From an uncultured Micrococcales bacterium (lineage in GTDB: Bacteria; Actinomycetota; Actinomycetes; S36-B12; GCA-2699445), in assembly GCA_903915555.1 (NCBI GenBank), contig CAIWTL010000429.1, positions 1 through 9,026 of the forward strand: a DNA stretch of 9,026 nucleotides. The letters are read 5' to 3'. The notes beneath the pieces are model-generated. The model was given only the letters and a program-made list of their open reading frames with translations. It had not been told where the DNA came from and did not search any database. Shown here in pieces: positions 1 through 6,104 of this stretch (within the stretch, counting starts at the first letter, position 1; the number at the start of each line of letters is the position of its first letter). The position numbers and the translations under genes are program-made.

Positions 1-599
1 CGGGCCTGCAGGTCGGTCTCGTGACCTACGACGGCACGGCCCGCCTCGAGCAGGCACCCTCGCCCGACCGGGCGGCCCTGAACCGCGCCATCGACGGCAT
101 CGACCTCGGGGCCGGGACCAACACCGGTGAGGGCCTGGCCCTCGCCCTCAACGCGATCGAGAACGTACCGCCGGACGCCGACGGTCGACGGCCCCCGGCA
201 GCCGTCGTCCTCATGAGCGACGGGACACCCACCGTGGGCACGGCGGACCTGACCCCCGAGGCGGCCGTCGCCGCGCAGGCCGAACGGGCCAAGGAGGCCG
301 GCATCCCGATCACCACGATCGCCTTCGGAACCGAGGACGGGGTCGTGGTCATCGACGGGGAGCGAATCCCTGTGCCGGTGGACCCCGAGGCCCTCGCCGG
401 CGTCTCGGAGGCCAGCGGCGGCCAGACCTTCACCGCGGAGTCGGCGTCGGAGTTGGGCTCGGTGTACGACGCGATCGGCAGTGCTGTCGGCTACGACACC
501 GAGACCCGTGACATCAGCGCGTGGTTCGCCGGCGCGGCCTTCCTCCTCGCGGCCCTGGCCGGTGTCGCCGCGCTGCGGTGGTCGTCGGCCCTGACGTGA
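1..599 (+). CDS. VWA-domain membrane protein, UPF0353 / Rv1481-like (5' end outside window)
   Basis: The reading frame is open from base 3 to the TGA at 597-599, so this is the C-terminal part of a longer protein. What remains is the second half of a von Willebrand factor A domain. A TNTGEG segment (from about 117) supplies the MIDAS threonine, and an LMSDG segment (Asp codon 219-221) supplies the MIDAS aspartate. The DxSxS part must lie upstream. A hydrophobic helix (about 516-578) then anchors the C-terminus. The order of blocks (GLVTYDG, ERIPVPVD, a SGGQ..A segment, a tail helix) matches my memory of mycobacterial Rv1481, about 335 residues, so about 135 residues are missing. Such proteins usually sit beside MoxR ATPase and DUF58 genes, and may act in envelope protein assembly or chaperoning. 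GTG at 21 is an internal valine, not a start. Family call is firm; cellular role is not. Confidence 0.9.
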   Translation, partial: GLQVGLVTYDGTARLEQAPSPDRAALNRAIDGIDLGAGTNTGEGLALALNAIENVPPDADGRRPPAAVVLMSDGTPTVGTADLTPEAAVAAQAERAKEAGIPITTIAFGTEDGVVVIDGERIPVPVDPEALAGVSEASGGQTFTAESASELGSVYDAIGSAVGYDTETRDISAWFAGAAFLLAALAGVAALRWSSALT

Positions 600-612
600 C
601 GGGACGTGCCCG
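600..612. terminator. Possible short bidirectional hairpin between convergent genes
   Basis: The VWA gene and the minus-strand serine hydrolase end 22 bases apart. Directly after the VWA stop, CGGG and CCCG can pair across a five-base loop. The stem is only 4 bp and has no T-run, so terminator function is uncertain. Position is the main argument. Confidence 0.2.
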
Positions 613-621
613 GACCCACGC

Positions 622-2097
622 TCAGCCTTTCGGCAGTGACCGGACCACGTCTCGGATGAGGGCGCAACTGTCGAACTTCGTCTTGTCGATCGTCCACCCG
701 AGGCGGACGATCACCGCGTCACGGGAGGGGATCATCGCCACCAGTTGGCCGTAGTGGCCCTCCATGGACAACGTGTCCGGCGGAACCCCCGCGCCCGCGC
801 ACTCGCCGCCCACCGGCGACCCCGGGATCCAGGTCTGGCGGCCGTAACCCGCGCCCGTTCCCTCCGGCATCGCCGGGCGGCCCGCCAGTTTCCACCAGCC
901 GGGCGGCAGGACGCGATTCCCGTCCGCGACCCCGTCGGACATCATCATCAGCCCGAGGCGCGCCCAGTCCGCGGTGTCGGCATAGAGGTAGGAGCCGCCC
1001 ACCCACGTGCCGGACGTGTCGGTCGCCAAGGTGGCGGAGGAGACCCCGGACGGGAAGAAGAGTTCCCGGGTCGGGTAACTCCAGTAGGCCTTGTCGTCGG
1101 GGAACTGCGCCTGGACGATCTGGCTGATGATGTCGGAGACGCCGGTGCTGTACTCCCAGTAGGTGCCCGGCTCGTGGGCCTGGGGCTGCGACGCCGCGTA
1201 GTCGGCCATGCTCGGTTCGCTGTAGAGCATCGTGACGACCCTGGCGAACGGACCGTAGTCGTCACCGAAGTCGAGGCCCGACGTCATCGTCATCAGGTCC
1301 ATGATCGTCATGTCAGCGCGACTGTCCTGGCGCCACGTGGCCACCCATGGGGGCTCCTTCCCCTTGGGGAATGCGTCGACCACGGTGCTGCCGAGGTCGA
1401 CACCGGTGTCGGCGAGTTTCTTGTAGGCGAGCATCGCGTTGACGGTCTTGGTCATCGACCACCCCAACAGGGGGGTCTCGGCCTCGAATCCCTCGGCCTG
1501 TCGCTCGACGAGGAGACGACCGCCGTGCACGACCGCGAAGCCCCGGGCGTTGGCCGCCGTCGGATCACCGGCGCCCTCGAAGACCTCATCGGTGGTCGCG
1601 GCCAGGGCTGCCCGGTCCACACCCGCGGGCCACTGGCGGGGCGGCAGCGCGGAATCGCCCTGCGGCCACGGCTGGTCGCTGGCCGGAGCGGGCTGGTACG
1701 GCAGGGCATCGGGGTCGGGGGGCAGATCCAGCACACACCCCCGGTCGGTGTGCAGTGCTGCCTGCCGCTCGACGATCCCCAGGAACTTCGCCGTGACCAC
1801 CCGGTCGCTCTGGTCGACATCGATCGACACGAGTGACAGCGCCGGGCTCTGCGGCAGGACGTCGTCGGTGAAGACGGCCTGCGGGTCACGGCCGGACACG
1901 AAGGTCCCGGCGCACACGGTCTGGGCGGTGAGCCCGGCACTGTTCGCGGGGATACCGGAGAACGACAACACGCCCACGACGGCCGCCACGACGAGCACGA
2001 CGAGAACCAGCAACGTCAGCAGGATCCACCTGAGCCAGCGCCAGAGTCCTCCGCCGCCGCGCCCCGGCTCGACCTCCACGGCAGTACCCGCCGCCAT
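622..2097 (-). CDS. Membrane-anchored serine hydrolase, class C beta-lactamase / SxxK family
   Basis: This 491-residue protein belongs to the beta-lactamase/penicillin-binding superfamily (PF00144), whose members include esterases, DD-peptidases, NylB-like amidases and class C beta-lactamases. The catalytic set is visible: SMTK with nucleophile Ser214 and Lys217, the YST triad at Tyr316, and HYG at 448-450 in the KTG position. A block near 268-280 (LMTMTSGLDFG) is typical of the family. Residues 20-45 form a membrane helix after an Arg/Trp-rich start, so the catalytic domain should be outside the membrane. Residues 46-185 form an extra N-terminal segment with no motif I recognise. Four cysteines (62, 121, 433, 478) could form disulfides. 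ATG 2097 was chosen because an AGGAGG-type site lies at 2101-2107 with ideal spacing; the frame extends to a TTG at 2172 without comparable support. Substrate cannot be read from sequence, and beta-lactam resistance should not be assumed. Confidence 0.88.
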   Translation of the reverse strand: MAAGTAVEVEPGRGGGGLWRWLRWILLTLLVLVVLVVAAVVGVLSFSGIPANSAGLTAQTVCAGTFVSGRDPQAVFTDDVLPQSPALSLVSIDVDQSDRVVTAKFLGIVERQAALHTDRGCVLDLPPDPDALPYQPAPASDQPWPQGDSALPPRQWPAGVDRAALAATTDEVFEGAGDPTAANARGFAVVHGGRLLVERQAEGFEAETPLLGWSMTKTVNAMLAYKKLADTGVDLGSTVVDAFPKGKEPPWVATWRQDSRADMTIMDLMTMTSGLDFGDDYGPFARVVTMLYSEPSMADYAASQPQAHEPGTYWEYSTGVSDIISQIVQAQFPDDKAYWSYPTRELFFPSGVSSATLATDTSGTWVGGSYLYADTADWARLGLMMMSDGVADGNRVLPPGWWKLAGRPAMPEGTGAGYGRQTWIPGSPVGGECAGAGVPPDTLSMEGHYGQLVAMIPSRDAVIVRLGWTIDKTKFDSCALIRDVVRSLPKG

Positions 2098-2100
2098 CGA

Positions 2101-2107
2101 TCCTCCT
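2101..2107 (-). promoter_or_regulatory. Strong ribosome binding site of the serine hydrolase
   Basis: On the minus strand AGGAGGA lies 3 bases before ATG 2097, with a further GAG just upstream. It is the best Shine-Dalgarno sequence in the minus-strand block. It decides the start of the serine hydrolase against the longer TTG-initiated frame beginning at 2172. Confidence 0.75.
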
Positions 2108-2205
2108 CGGTCCGCTGCCCCGGACTCCTCCGGTGGGCTTCGAGCCAGTCCTACACCACCCGCTGCCCGCAAGGACCCTTTCGTGACCGGTTCGGCACCA
2201 TCGAA

Positions 2206-2220
2206 CGGCTCCGGGAGCCG
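2206..2220 (-). terminator. Hairpin just after the thioredoxin stop codon
   Basis: CGGCTC and GAGCCG pair perfectly (6 bp, almost all G-C) around a three-base CGG loop. The hairpin starts 3 bases after the thioredoxin TGA on the minus strand. It lacks a real U-tract (only TTCG follows), as is common in high-GC actinobacteria. It probably ends or attenuates the thioredoxin transcript before the serine hydrolase gene, which fits the 126-base gap there. Confidence 0.4.
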
Positions 2221-2223
2221 ACG

Positions 2224-2652
2224 TCAGCGGGTGAGTGAGGCGGCGACGAGGCGGTCGAGCACCGGCTCGGGCTGCGCCCCGACCACGCGCTCGACAACAG
2301 CACCGTCCTTCATGACGACGAGCGTCGGGATGCTCTGGGCCTGGAATCTCCCGGCCGCGACGGGCGCCTCGTCGACGTTGACCTTCACCACCTTCAACTC
2401 ACCCGCGTACTTCGTCGCCAGCGCCTCAAGGACGGGGGCGACCATCCGGCAGGGACCGCACCACGGGGCCCACAGGTCGATCAGGACCAGCCGGGAGGTG
2501 TCGAGGGCGGCCGCCAGATCGCCGTCGCCCGCGTCCACCACCCAGGGGAGGTCCGCCTTGCATTTCGCGCACCGCGGTCGCCCGGCGGCCGACAACGGAA
2601 CCCGGTTCCTGGTGCCGCAGGAGGGACAGGGGCGGACGTTACCGGATGCCAT
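2224..2652 (-). CDS. trxC: Thioredoxin with N-terminal zinc ribbon (thioredoxin-2 type)
   Basis: A 142-residue cytoplasmic thioredoxin that reduces protein disulfides. Two CxxC pairs (Cys9/Cys12 and Cys28/Cys31) form the zinc ribbon that separates TrxC from TrxA. The thioredoxin fold follows, with active site WCGPC at 64-68 and the cis-proline in SIPT (Pro109). No signal peptide is present. Length and layout match E. coli TrxC (139 residues). In that enzyme the zinc site tunes redox behaviour, and the protein is linked to oxidative stress. The start is uncertain: ATG 2652 gives the family-like N-terminus but has a poor ribosome binding site. ATG 2670 and ATG 2715 are in frame; the last lies 6 bases after the upstream stop and would suit reinitiation, but adds 21 residues with no family counterpart. 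The gene follows the CNNM pair by 69 bases and is probably co-transcribed with it. Confidence 0.92.
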   Translation of the reverse strand: MASGNVRPCPSCGTRNRVPLSAAGRPRCAKCKADLPWVVDAGDGDLAAALDTSRLVLIDLWAPWCGPCRMVAPVLEALATKYAGELKVVKVNVDEAPVAAGRFQAQSIPTLVVMKDGAVVERVVGAQPEPVLDRLVAASLTR

Positions 2653-2721
2653 GCCGCCATGATGGCGCATCGCCGGACAGGTCGCCCCCGGGCTGCGGTC
2701 GGCCGACTGCGACATAGCCGC

Positions 2722-3732
2722 TCAGCGGTGGGCAGCGTCGTGGACCTCCCCGATCAGTTCCTCGAGGACGTCCTCGAGGGCGAGCACGCCCATGACGCGT
2801 CCGTCGCGGTCGACCACCTCAGCGAGGTGGGCTCCGCGCGTCCGCAGCACCTCGGCGACGGTCTGCGCCGTGGCGTCGCCGGGGACGGCGGGAATGCCGC
2901 GCAACGGTAGGTCGATCAGCGGGGAGTCGGGGTCCAGCGTCAACGCGTCCCGGACGTGGAGATACCCGACGATCCGCGAGCCGTCCCTGACCGGGAACCG
3001 GGAGAAGCCCGTGCGGGCGGCCGACGACAGGACATCGCCCGCCGTCCCCGACAGGGGCACCGTGACGAGGTCGGGGATGATGAGTCGGTCGGCGTTGACC
3101 GACACGAGACCCAGGGCTCCCGACGCCAGCTCCGTCTCCTGGTCGTCGAGCAGACCCTCCCTCCGTGACTCCGCGATCAGGCCGGCGACCTCGTCGGGGG
3201 TGTAGGTCGCCGCCACCTCGTCCCTGGGGGTGATGCGCAGGATCCGCAGGCCGGCGTTGGCAAGGGCGTTCAACAACCAGATGACCGGACGCAGGATCCA
3301 CGCGACACCCCAGAGCGCCGGCCCCAGGATCAACGCCGACGGCTCGGGCGCCGACAGGGAGAGGTTCTTGGGGACCATCTCACCGATCACGATGTGCAGG
3401 TAGACCACGATCAGCAGTGCGATGACGAAGGCGACCGCATGGGTCGCCCCCGCGGGCAACCCCACGGCCGTCACGAGGGGCTCGAGGATGTGGGCGAGGG
3501 CGGGTTCGGCAACAGCACCGAGGCCGATGGAGCACACCGTGATGCCCAGCTGCGCCGCAGCGAGCATCAGGGACACGTTCTCCATCCCCCGAAGGGTGAT
3601 CTTCGCCCGCCGCGACCCCGCCTCGGCCGCGGGTTCGATCTGGCTGCGCCGCGCGGAGATGACCGCGAACTCCGCACCGACGAAGAAGGCGTTGCCCACC
3701 AGCAGCAGGACACCCAGCAGGAGACCGCTCAT
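2722..3732 (-). CDS. CNNM (DUF21)/CBS-domain membrane protein, short form lacking the CorC/HlyC tail domain
   Basis: This 336-residue protein has a DUF21/CNNM membrane domain (about 1-160). It shows the AEFAVISARRS segment at 20-30, a QLGIT block at 61-65 and the signature GEMVPKN at 117-123. A pair of CBS domains (about 215-330) follows, ending in LEDVLEELIGEV. It stops six residues after the second CBS motif, so the CorC/HlyC domain of its neighbour is absent. Family members are linked to divalent cation (Mg2+/Co2+) transport or efflux, with CBS domains sensing adenine nucleotides or Mg-ATP. Its ATG overlaps the TGA of the preceding gene (ATGA, 3729-3732), and a GAGGTG site lies about 7 bases upstream, so translation is coupled and a heteromer is plausible. 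The pair resembles mycobacterial Rv1842c-Rv1841c from memory; this gene corresponds to Rv1841c. The exact transported ion is not visible. Confidence 0.9.
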   Translation of the reverse strand: MSGLLLGVLLLVGNAFFVGAEFAVISARRSQIEPAAEAGSRRAKITLRGMENVSLMLAAAQLGITVCSIGLGAVAEPALAHILEPLVTAVGLPAGATHAVAFVIALLIVVYLHIVIGEMVPKNLSLSAPEPSALILGPALWGVAWILRPVIWLLNALANAGLRILRITPRDEVAATYTPDEVAGLIAESRREGLLDDQETELASGALGLVSVNADRLIIPDLVTVPLSGTAGDVLSSAARTGFSRFPVRDGSRIVGYLHVRDALTLDPDSPLIDLPLRGIPAVPGDATAQTVAEVLRTRGAHLAEVVDRDGRVMGVLALEDVLEELIGEVHDAAHR

Positions 3733-5027
3733 CGCAACACCTCGGGGACGGCCGCCACGGTGTCGATGCGGTGGCCGTCCAGGCTCACGACGGTGAAGAG
3801 CCACCCCGCGTGCGTCACGCTGTCGCCGACCTCGGCCAGTCGCCCCAGTTGCTGGACGAGGAAGCCGGCCACGGTCTCGTAGTCGGGGCTGTCGGGCACG
3901 GGGATCCCGACCTCGCGGACCTCCTCCGGGCGCAGCAGCCCCGACACCTGCCACGACCCGTCGCGCAACCGGCGGCTGCGCAGCGACGGCTGGTCGTGCT
4001 CGTCGGCGACCTCGCCCACGAGTTCCTCGACGAGGTCCTCGAGCGTGAGGATCCCGGCGGTTCCCCCGTACTCGTCGACCACCAGCACGAGATGGTGGCC
4101 GCCCCGGACCCGGGGGAGCACATGGTCGAGGGGAACGACCTCGGGGACGACGGATACCGGTGACATGACGTCCCGGCAGGTCATCGTGTCCCGTTCGTCG
4201 GCCGGCACGCGCAGGGCATCCCGCAGTGTCACCACGCCGAGGACGTCGTCCGGTCCCTCCACCCCCATGACCGGGAACCGCGACAGGCCGGTTCGTCGAC
4301 TCAGCTCGAGCAGTGCCGCCACCGACGACGAACCCGGGACCATCTCGACCCGCGTGCGCGGTGTCATGACATCCCCCGCCAACCGGTCCCCGAACCGCAG
4401 CGAACGGCCGATGAGGGCGGCAGTGGGTTCTGGCAGCGTGCCGCTGCGTCCGGAGTGGCGCGCCAGGGAGATGAGTTCCTCCGGGCTGCGGGCACTGGCG
4501 AGCTCCTCCACGGGTTCGAAGCCCAGGCGCCGCAGGATCCAGTTGGCGTTGCCGTTCGTGAGCCTGATGAGAGGGGAAACGACCGTGGTGAAGCCACGCT
4601 GGGCGGGCGTGACGATCGCGGCGACCCGTCGCGGTTCGGAGATGGCGGCATTCTTCGGGATGAGTTCGCCGAACACCATCTGCGCTGCGGTGGCGATCAC
4701 GAACGCCGCCGCGAAGGCCACGGCCAACGAGGTCCCTTCCGGCATCCCCAGCGCCGTCAGCGGACCGGACAACAACTGACCCAGTGATGGCTCTGCCAGG
4801 AACCCGACGACGAGACTCGTCACCGTGATCCCCACCTGGGCGCCGGACAGCTGGGTGGACAGCGAGCGGAGGGCGGCCATGATCCCCACAGCCGAACGGT
4901 CCCCGGCGCGGGCATCGGCCTCGACCGAGGTCCGGTCGATGGTCACGAGGCTGAACTCGGCGGCCACGAACACCGCCTGCGCGGCGATGAGCACCACGAC
5001 GAGAAGCAGCAGCAACCAGGGACCCAT
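3729..5027 (-). CDS. CNNM (DUF21)/CBS/CorC_HlyC-domain membrane protein, long form
   Basis: The 432-residue protein carries all three parts of the hemolysin C/CorC family. The DUF21 membrane domain (about 3-175) has AEFSLVTIDRT at 23-33, QVGIT at 64-68 and GELIPKN at 120-126. Two CBS domains (about 215-340) begin at VMTPRTRVEMV and end at TLEDLVEELVGEV, with the usual DEYGG at 318-322. A CorC_HlyC domain (about 350-428) closes it. The likely role is transport or efflux of Mg2+ or related cations at the cytoplasmic membrane; 'hemolysin' in old names is misleading. ATG 5027 is the only reasonable start, since an in-frame TGA lies about 20 bases upstream. No good Shine-Dalgarno is seen, unusual next to its neighbours. 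The gene lies 52 bases after the VKOR stop and overlaps the next gene by 4 bases. Confidence 0.92.
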   Translation of the reverse strand: MGPWLLLLLVVVLIAAQAVFVAAEFSLVTIDRTSVEADARAGDRSAVGIMAALRSLSTQLSGAQVGITVTSLVVGFLAEPSLGQLLSGPLTALGMPEGTSLAVAFAAAFVIATAAQMVFGELIPKNAAISEPRRVAAIVTPAQRGFTTVVSPLIRLTNGNANWILRRLGFEPVEELASARSPEELISLARHSGRSGTLPEPTAALIGRSLRFGDRLAGDVMTPRTRVEMVPGSSSVAALLELSRRTGLSRFPVMGVEGPDDVLGVVTLRDALRVPADERDTMTCRDVMSPVSVVPEVVPLDHVLPRVRGGHHLVLVVDEYGGTAGILTLEDLVEELVGEVADEHDQPSLRSRRLRDGSWQVSGLLRPEEVREVGIPVPDSPDYETVAGFLVQQLGRLAEVGDSVTHAGWLFTVVSLDGHRIDTVAAVPEVLR

Positions 5028-5050
5028 GCAACGGCAGCCTAGGCCTCAAC

Positions 5051-5064
5051 CCACCGGGAGGTGG
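5051..5064 (-). other. Small hairpin between the VKOR-family gene and the CNNM long form
   Basis: CCACC and GGTGG pair across a four-base loop in the 52-base gap between the two genes. There is no T-run. It may be a weak attenuator or RNA processing site, or chance in GC-rich DNA. Confidence 0.2.
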
Positions 5065-5079
5065 CTCCGGTCGGGAGAG

Positions 5080-5745
5080 TCAGCGGATCCAGATGCCGGC
5101 GTACAGCATGGCGGCGATGAGGACTGCCCAGCCCACGACGACGATGACGTCGGTGTTACCGCGGACCAGTCCCGCCAGGGAGCGCTGGAACACCGATCCC
5201 CCGGGATCCGCGGCCAGTCGGGTCGTGGCCAGAACGGTGACGAGCACACCGGCGGCGCACACGGTGCAGAAGGGGCACAGCGACCCGATCGAGAACGCCA
5301 CCTGCTGCATGTACCAGGTGAGGAACAGCGCGAAGAAGACCGACAGTCCCACCATGGCCTGGCGGTACCCGGCCGAGAGTCGGCCCCCGGTGGCGGCGAC
5401 GAGTCCCGACGTGCCGAGGACGGCGAACATGATCACACCGAGCAGGGCGTTGGGTGGACCGAGGACGCTGCTCTGCCAGGACAGGAGCACCGGGGTGCAC
5501 CCCAGCTGGGCGCTGACGTCGCAGAAGGAACCCGCGGCGGGCTCCTTCAGCAGCGCGATCTTGTCGACGATGGTGATGCTGCCCGAGATGATCCCCACCA
5601 GGGACGCCAGTGCGAGGCTCCATGCCCAGCCACGCGTCCGCGGGGGGACGGGGGCGTCGTCGACGGTCGGACCGCTGGAGGAGGGGTCGATCGCGGCGCC
5701 GTCGAGAACAGTGCCGTCCAGAGGATGGCCGTCGAGAACAGTCAT
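5080..5745 (-). CDS. Vitamin K epoxide reductase (VKOR) family membrane protein
   Basis: A 221-residue integral membrane protein of the VKOR family. Bacterial members replace DsbB: they reoxidise DsbA-like proteins outside the membrane and pass electrons to quinone. About five helices are visible (roughly 41-62, 97-117, 128-150, 154-173, 198-217). The redox cysteines are in place: the CPFC active site at 157-160 beside helix four, and the loop pair Cys75 and Cys83 after helix one. A PPNALLG segment at 97-103 is typical. Cys163 is extra. There is no fused thioredoxin domain. ATG 5745 was chosen because the frame upstream is uncharacteristic, Arg/Cys-rich sequence running over the divergent promoter region; its ribosome site is weak. 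Residues 2-20 contain an imperfect ten-residue repeat. Mycobacterial VKOR (Rv2968c) pairs with DsbA-like Rv2969c; no DsbA-like gene is in this window. Confidence 0.92.
   Translation of the reverse strand: MTVLDGHPLDGTVLDGAAIDPSSSGPTVDDAPVPPRTRGWAWSLALASLVGIISGSITIVDKIALLKEPAAGSFCDVSAQLGCTPVLLSWQSSVLGPPNALLGVIMFAVLGTSGLVAATGGRLSAGYRQAMVGLSVFFALFLTWYMQQVAFSIGSLCPFCTVCAAGVLVTVLATTRLAADPGGSVFQRSLAGLVRGNTDVIVVVGWAVLIAAMLYAGIWIR
5698..5742. repeat. 15-bp direct repeat, 30-bp period, inside the VKOR-family N-terminus
   Basis: The same 15 bases (gccgtcgagaacagt) occur at 5698-5712 and 5728-5742, exactly ten codons apart. Both copies encode TVLDG on the minus strand, so the protein begins as two imperfect ten-residue units. 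Identity at DNA level including wobble bases suggests a recent in-frame duplication in the cytoplasmic tail. Confidence 0.7.
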
Positions 5746-5797
5746 GACACCATCATCGGGCCCTACCGGGGTGAGGAACAGCGACCAAAGTCCCGAG

Positions 5798-5818
5798 ATG
5801 CCGCGGCGACATGCCGCG
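5798..5818. promoter_or_regulatory. Repeat cluster in the divergent VKOR / small-protein promoter region
   Basis: In the 137-base gap between divergent genes, atgccgcg occurs at 5798-5805 and again at 5811-5818 (13-base period). CGCGGC (5802-5807) and GCCGCG (5813-5818) also form an inverted repeat with a five-base gap. It could be a regulator site serving both genes. GC-rich chance structure is a real alternative, and no convincing -35/-10 pair was found for either gene. Confidence 0.25.
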
Positions 5819-5882
5819 CGCCTTTCCGGTTCGCCCGCCCGACTCCGGCACACTGGGCGGATCCGGTGATGGGAGGGCGACC

Positions 5883-6086
5883 ATGAGCCTGTACGGCACC
5901 TGCAACGCACAGTTCAAGGAACACCGCTGCGGGAACCTCTCGGCCGCGTGGGTCGAAGTCCACCTCTCGGGCGGTGACCCCTTCCTGCGCCGGTACCGCG
6001 CTTTCGTCTGCCCGGACCATATCGCGGCGCTCCGTGCCGAGGGTGCCCGTGTGGACCTGGTCAACCGGATGGCCGCCAGCGCCTGA
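5883..6086 (+). CDS. 67-residue conserved-looking Cys-rich protein of unknown function
   Basis: I do not recognise this protein. ATG 5883 follows a strong GGGAGG site (5871-5876) with six-base spacing. Only nine of 67 codons end in A or T, matching the coding bias of the neighbours. Thus it is very likely a real gene although short. It has no signal peptide or membrane helix, so it should be cytoplasmic. Cys7, Cys16, Cys43 and His46 (the last two in a CPDH motif) could make one CCCH metal site; His14 is a further ligand candidate. The middle (W23VEVHL) looks like a beta-strand and the C-terminal 20 residues like a helix, so a compact zinc-ribbon-like fold is plausible. It diverges from the VKOR-family gene and converges on the four-helix protein, the stops being 18 bases apart. 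Metal binding is inference only. Confidence 0.75.
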   Translation: MSLYGTCNAQFKEHRCGNLSAAWVEVHLSGGDPFLRRYRAFVCPDHIAALRAEGARVDLVNRMAASA

Positions 6087-6104
6087 CCACGCGGCGTACG
6101 TCGT

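Noticed and set aside
745..1836. Long plus-strand open frame opposite the serine hydrolase
   Set aside because: It is Arg/Gly/His-rich, has no motif, and lies over a gene with a complete SxxK/YST/HxG catalytic set on the other strand; a usual high-GC shadow.
622..2097. Calling the serine hydrolase an AmpC beta-lactamase or resistance gene
   Set aside because: The SxxK/YxT/HxG set is shared by esterases and peptidases; nothing in the sequence points specifically to beta-lactam hydrolysis.
2098..2172. N-terminal extension of the serine hydrolase to a TTG at 2172
   Set aside because: The AGGAGG site at 2101-2107 fits ATG 2097, and the extension would put 25 unlikely residues before the membrane helix.
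2722..5049. A 775-codon open minus-strand frame apparently fusing a long N-terminal region to the short CNNM protein
   Set aside because: The upstream part is the wrong-frame reading of the long CNNM gene: Arg/Gly/Pro-rich with no domain. The genuine start is ATG 3732 with a GAGGTG site and family-like N-terminus.
4825..5886. 353-codon plus-strand open frame opposite the VKOR gene
   Set aside because: Hydrophilic, repetitive and without recognisable domain; covers a VKOR gene with all redox cysteines and also the divergent promoter region.
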